Shown here: piece after piece, positions 61,925 through 64,000 of the stretch | How positions within the stretch are numbered: the stretch's first letter is position 1 | Layout of the letters: every line of letters begins with the position of its first letter | From: Entamoeba invadens IP1 | Taxonomy: Eukaryota; Evosea; Mastigamoebida; Endamoebidae | DNA length: 64,000 bases | Reading direction: 5' to 3' | Assembly: GCF_000330505.1 (NCBI RefSeq) | Contig: NW_004440180.1 | Location: 130,297 to 194,296, forward strand | Position numbers and translations under genes: made by a program | The notes under the pieces: model-generated | Told to the model about the DNA's origin: nothing | The model's input: the letters and a program-made list of their open reading frames with translations, nothing else | Databases searched by the model: none

Positions 61925-63790
61925 ATGGCCTGTGAATTAGTGAAAGAACGCAATAAGAAAGTGCTCTCTGAGTTGGACTTTGAGAATACACAAGATTTCA
62001 CCGACTCCACTCGTGGCTTTATATGTACATTAGAGTCTGGAAAGATCACAAAAGAGAGTGGAGAAGTTGTTTTTGACTGCCACAAAACAGACTTTTTGGA
62101 TAAAGAAAAATGTCCAGATACTATCAACCCATCCCTTTGGAGACAGTGCCAACTCACACGTATTCATGGCCTGTTTGAAATCATTCCATATAAGGTTTAT
62201 CAATTCCGAGGCTTCGATTTGGCCAACATGTCTTTCATAAAAGGGCACAAAGGGTGGATAGTCATTGACACTATGTGTTGCATTGAGACCGCCGCTGCTG
62301 GGATCAAATTGTTAAGAGATAGAGTTGAAAATCTTCCAGTAAGTGCGGTGATCTTAACACACTCCCACTTTGACCACATTGGTGGGTTGGAGTCAGTGAT
62401 GGATAAAGACACGGTAGTATATACCCCAAAGGATCTTTTTAAACTGAGTGTGTCTGAAAACTTGTTAGCCGGAATTGCGATGGAAAGAAGAAGTATATTT
62501 ATGTTTGGGCACAACCTTGAACGTGGCGAAAAGGGGTGGATTGGTTGTGGCTTAGGTACTGCAATATCTACTGGTACAATGAGTGAATTCTGTCCATCGC
62601 AATTAATTGAAATTGGAGAGGACAAAACACTTCTAGTCGACGGTGTACAAATCGATTTCATATATACCCCAAACGCAGAAGCTCCAACAGAAATGATGAT
62701 GGTGTTTCCACAACTCAATGCAGTGTGTGCTGCGGAAGAGGTAAATCGAGTGCAACACAACTTATATACCCCAAGAGGTGCACAAGCTAGAAATGGCAAA
62801 GACTGGGCAAAGTACATTGATAACATCTTGCTTAAGTATTCTGACATCTTAGAATATTCTTTTGGATCACACCATTGGCCCACTTTTGGCCGTGAAAATA
62901 TCTTAAAGTATTATGAAAAACAAAGAGACTTGTACAAATATATTCACGACCAAACATTAAGGCAATTGAATTTGGGAACTACTCTCACAGAGCTGCCAGA
63001 AAAGGTCACACTCCCTAAAGCACTTTCTTGTGAATTTTACAATCGAAATTACTACGGAACAGTCTCTCATAACTGTAGAGCAGAGTGCCAGTATTATCTT
63101 GGATTTTATGATGCAAATCCGGCTAATTTGAATCCTTTGACTCCAACCAAATTGGGTGAAAAGTACGTTGAAGCTATTGGTGGCGAAGAGAAGTGCATTT
63201 CTATAGCAAAAGAGTCGTTTGAAAGTGGAGATTTTCAATGGGCAATTACTTTATTAAATCACGTCGTCTTTAAAAATCCACAAAACACAAGTGCAAGAAA
63301 ATTGTTGGCCGAAGTATACAAACAAACGGCTTATATGCAAGAGAGTGCGGTATGGAGAAACATTTATTTGAATGGTGCGTTTGAATTAGAACACACCAAA
63401 GAAGAAATTCAATACAAAAAAGATAGTTATGCAAGTGAACATCTACTTGTCAAATTGCCTTTCTGCCACCTTTTTGACTTCTTTGCTGTATCTCTTGATC
63501 CAAATCAAGTTGATGGAATAGCATCTGTATTTAACTTTTACTTTTCCAACTCAGAAGAAGGTAGTGTCATTTTAAAGAATAGCGTTTTGAACAACAGAGC
63601 TACATTAAACATAACCCCGACAACTTCAATATATTGTACAAAGTCGGACCTCATCCTTTTAGTTTTGAGAAAAATGACAAATATGGAGTTTGAAGCTAAA
63701 ATACAACACAATGGATCTTTGAATGATTTCTTTGTGTTCATCAATGCAATTAATATCCCAAAGTCGACATTCCCTATAGTTGAGCCTTAA
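61925..63790 (+). CDS. alkyl-sulfatase-type metallo-beta-lactamase-fold hydrolase (SdsA1/BDS1-like)
   Basis: The 621-residue product resembles SDS hydrolases that cleave alkyl sulfates to alcohols and sulfate. Family landmarks are YQFRGFDLANMSFIKG early on, the zinc motif HSHFDH at about 146-151 with IGG following, YTPRGAQARNGKDW (near 280-293) and FGSHHWPTFGRENI (near 316). A helical dimerisation region (about 400-500) and a C-terminal SCP2-like domain (about 505-621) complete the family order. Typical length is 620-660. No signal peptide is visible, unlike secreted Pseudomonas SdsA1, so it is probably cytosolic. The family is chiefly bacterial and fungal, so lateral transfer is plausible. 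Natural substrates in an amoeba are unknown. Confidence 0.88.
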   Translation: MACELVKERNKKVLSELDFENTQDFTDSTRGFICTLESGKITKESGEVVFDCHKTDFLDKEKCPDTINPSLWRQCQLTRIHGLFEIIPYKVYQFRGFDLANMSFIKGHKGWIVIDTMCCIETAAAGIKLLRDRVENLPVSAVILTHSHFDHIGGLESVMDKDTVVYTPKDLFKLSVSENLLAGIAMERRSIFMFGHNLERGEKGWIGCGLGTAISTGTMSEFCPSQLIEIGEDKTLLVDGVQIDFIYTPNAEAPTEMMMVFPQLNAVCAAEEVNRVQHNLYTPRGAQARNGKDWAKYIDNILLKYSDILEYSFGSHHWPTFGRENILKYYEKQRDLYKYIHDQTLRQLNLGTTLTELPEKVTLPKALSCEFYNRNYYGTVSHNCRAECQYYLGFYDANPANLNPLTPTKLGEKYVEAIGGEEKCISIAKESFESGDFQWAITLLNHVVFKNPQNTSARKLLAEVYKQTAYMQESAVWRNIYLNGAFELEHTKEEIQYKKDSYASEHLLVKLPFCHLFDFFAVSLDPNQVDGIASVFNFYFSNSEEGSVILKNSVLNNRATLNITPTTSIYCTKSDLILLVLRKMTNMEFEAKIQHNGSLNDFFVFINAINIPKSTFPIVEP

Positions 63791-64000
63791 AATAAATAAT
63801 CCACTTTTCTTTAATTGTTAAAGTACAGTCATGCGAAAAAGCTGTCGCGTTTGGAAAAACCTGTCTTGAAAAAATATTTTATAGTAAATTTATAATTACT
63901 TACTATACAGTATAGCTTCTATTCGATTTATTTGCAGGGTCATTTCACAAAAATCGAATAAAAATATTCGGCATTTCCAAATAACATTTCTATTCAGTCC
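63791..64000. other. right edge: AT-rich, possible transposon end
   Basis: Downstream of the alkyl-sulfatase stop. TACAGTCATGCG at about 63831 resembles a Tc1/mariner end (compare 45733), but the partner end would lie outside the window. Confidence 0.25.

Noticed and set aside
63831..63860. TACAGT-type transposon end at the right edge
   Set aside because: Only a short match and no partner end inside the window; noted in the edge feature only.

Overview
This window looks like nuclear DNA of an Entamoeba species, most likely E. invadens or a close relative. Long genes with few introns are packed tightly between very AT-rich spacers. Every intron I could place begins GTTTGT and ends AG, usually TAG. 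The proteins include a CxxC-rich transmembrane receptor kinase of the kind expanded in Entamoeba and a YqhD/EhADH3-type iron alcohol dehydrogenase. Remains of hAT, pogo-like and piggyBac-like transposons plus Mutator-type and mariner-type miniature elements fit E. invadens/E. moshkovskii better than E. histolytica, whose genome is dominated by LINEs and SINEs. The species call is inference. A run of exactly 100 N at 47863-47962 shows this is a draft scaffold.

Layout. 1-6600 is a transposon graveyard: a broken hAT transposase running off the left edge, a ~2.5 kb pogo-like element with recognisable terminal inverted repeats (TIRs), and, 20 bp further on, a 1.3 kb non-autonomous hAT element with an 8 bp target-site duplication. 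6700-16900 holds a small membrane protein, the meiotic recombinase DMC1, a protein with three TLDc-like domains, a TFIIIC TPR subunit, a solitary tRNA-Gly(TCC) and an iron alcohol dehydrogenase. 17300-19250 is a second decayed transposon cluster with strong palindromes. 19966-44400 is a gene-dense block: tandem-CH coiled-coil protein, a small spliced coiled-coil protein, a USP36-like deubiquitinase, a spliced type I membrane protein, UPF1, SEM1/DSS1, a C1D/Rrp47 protein, a Mn-type CDF transporter, a spliced four-helix membrane protein, a PAP2 lipid phosphatase, a VPS13-like protein, SUMO E1 subunit UBA2, a Sec23/Sec24-like protein and one unknown. 44400-47800 is AT-rich and carries two miniature transposons, including a 432 bp Mutator-type element with perfect 29 bp TIRs and a perfect 9 bp target duplication. 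47822-63790 holds a giant unknown protein, a receptor kinase and an alkyl-sulfatase-type metallo-hydrolase.

Several genes work in RNA metabolism (TFIIIC subunit, C1D/Rrp47, UPF1) or in ubiquitin/SUMO/proteasome pathways (USP36-like, UBA2, SEM1). The order does not suggest operons; pairs are mostly convergent or divergent with gaps of 50-600 bp. Five small or spliced genes (22740-23132, 25269-26360, 29801-30050, 30062-30475, 32465-33283) only become visible when GTTTGT...AG introns are removed. I found no single wholly new system. The best novel material is the set of uncatalogued DNA transposons, the nearly overlapping divergent SEM1/C1D pair, and the multi-TLDc, spliced four-helix and giant unknown proteins.
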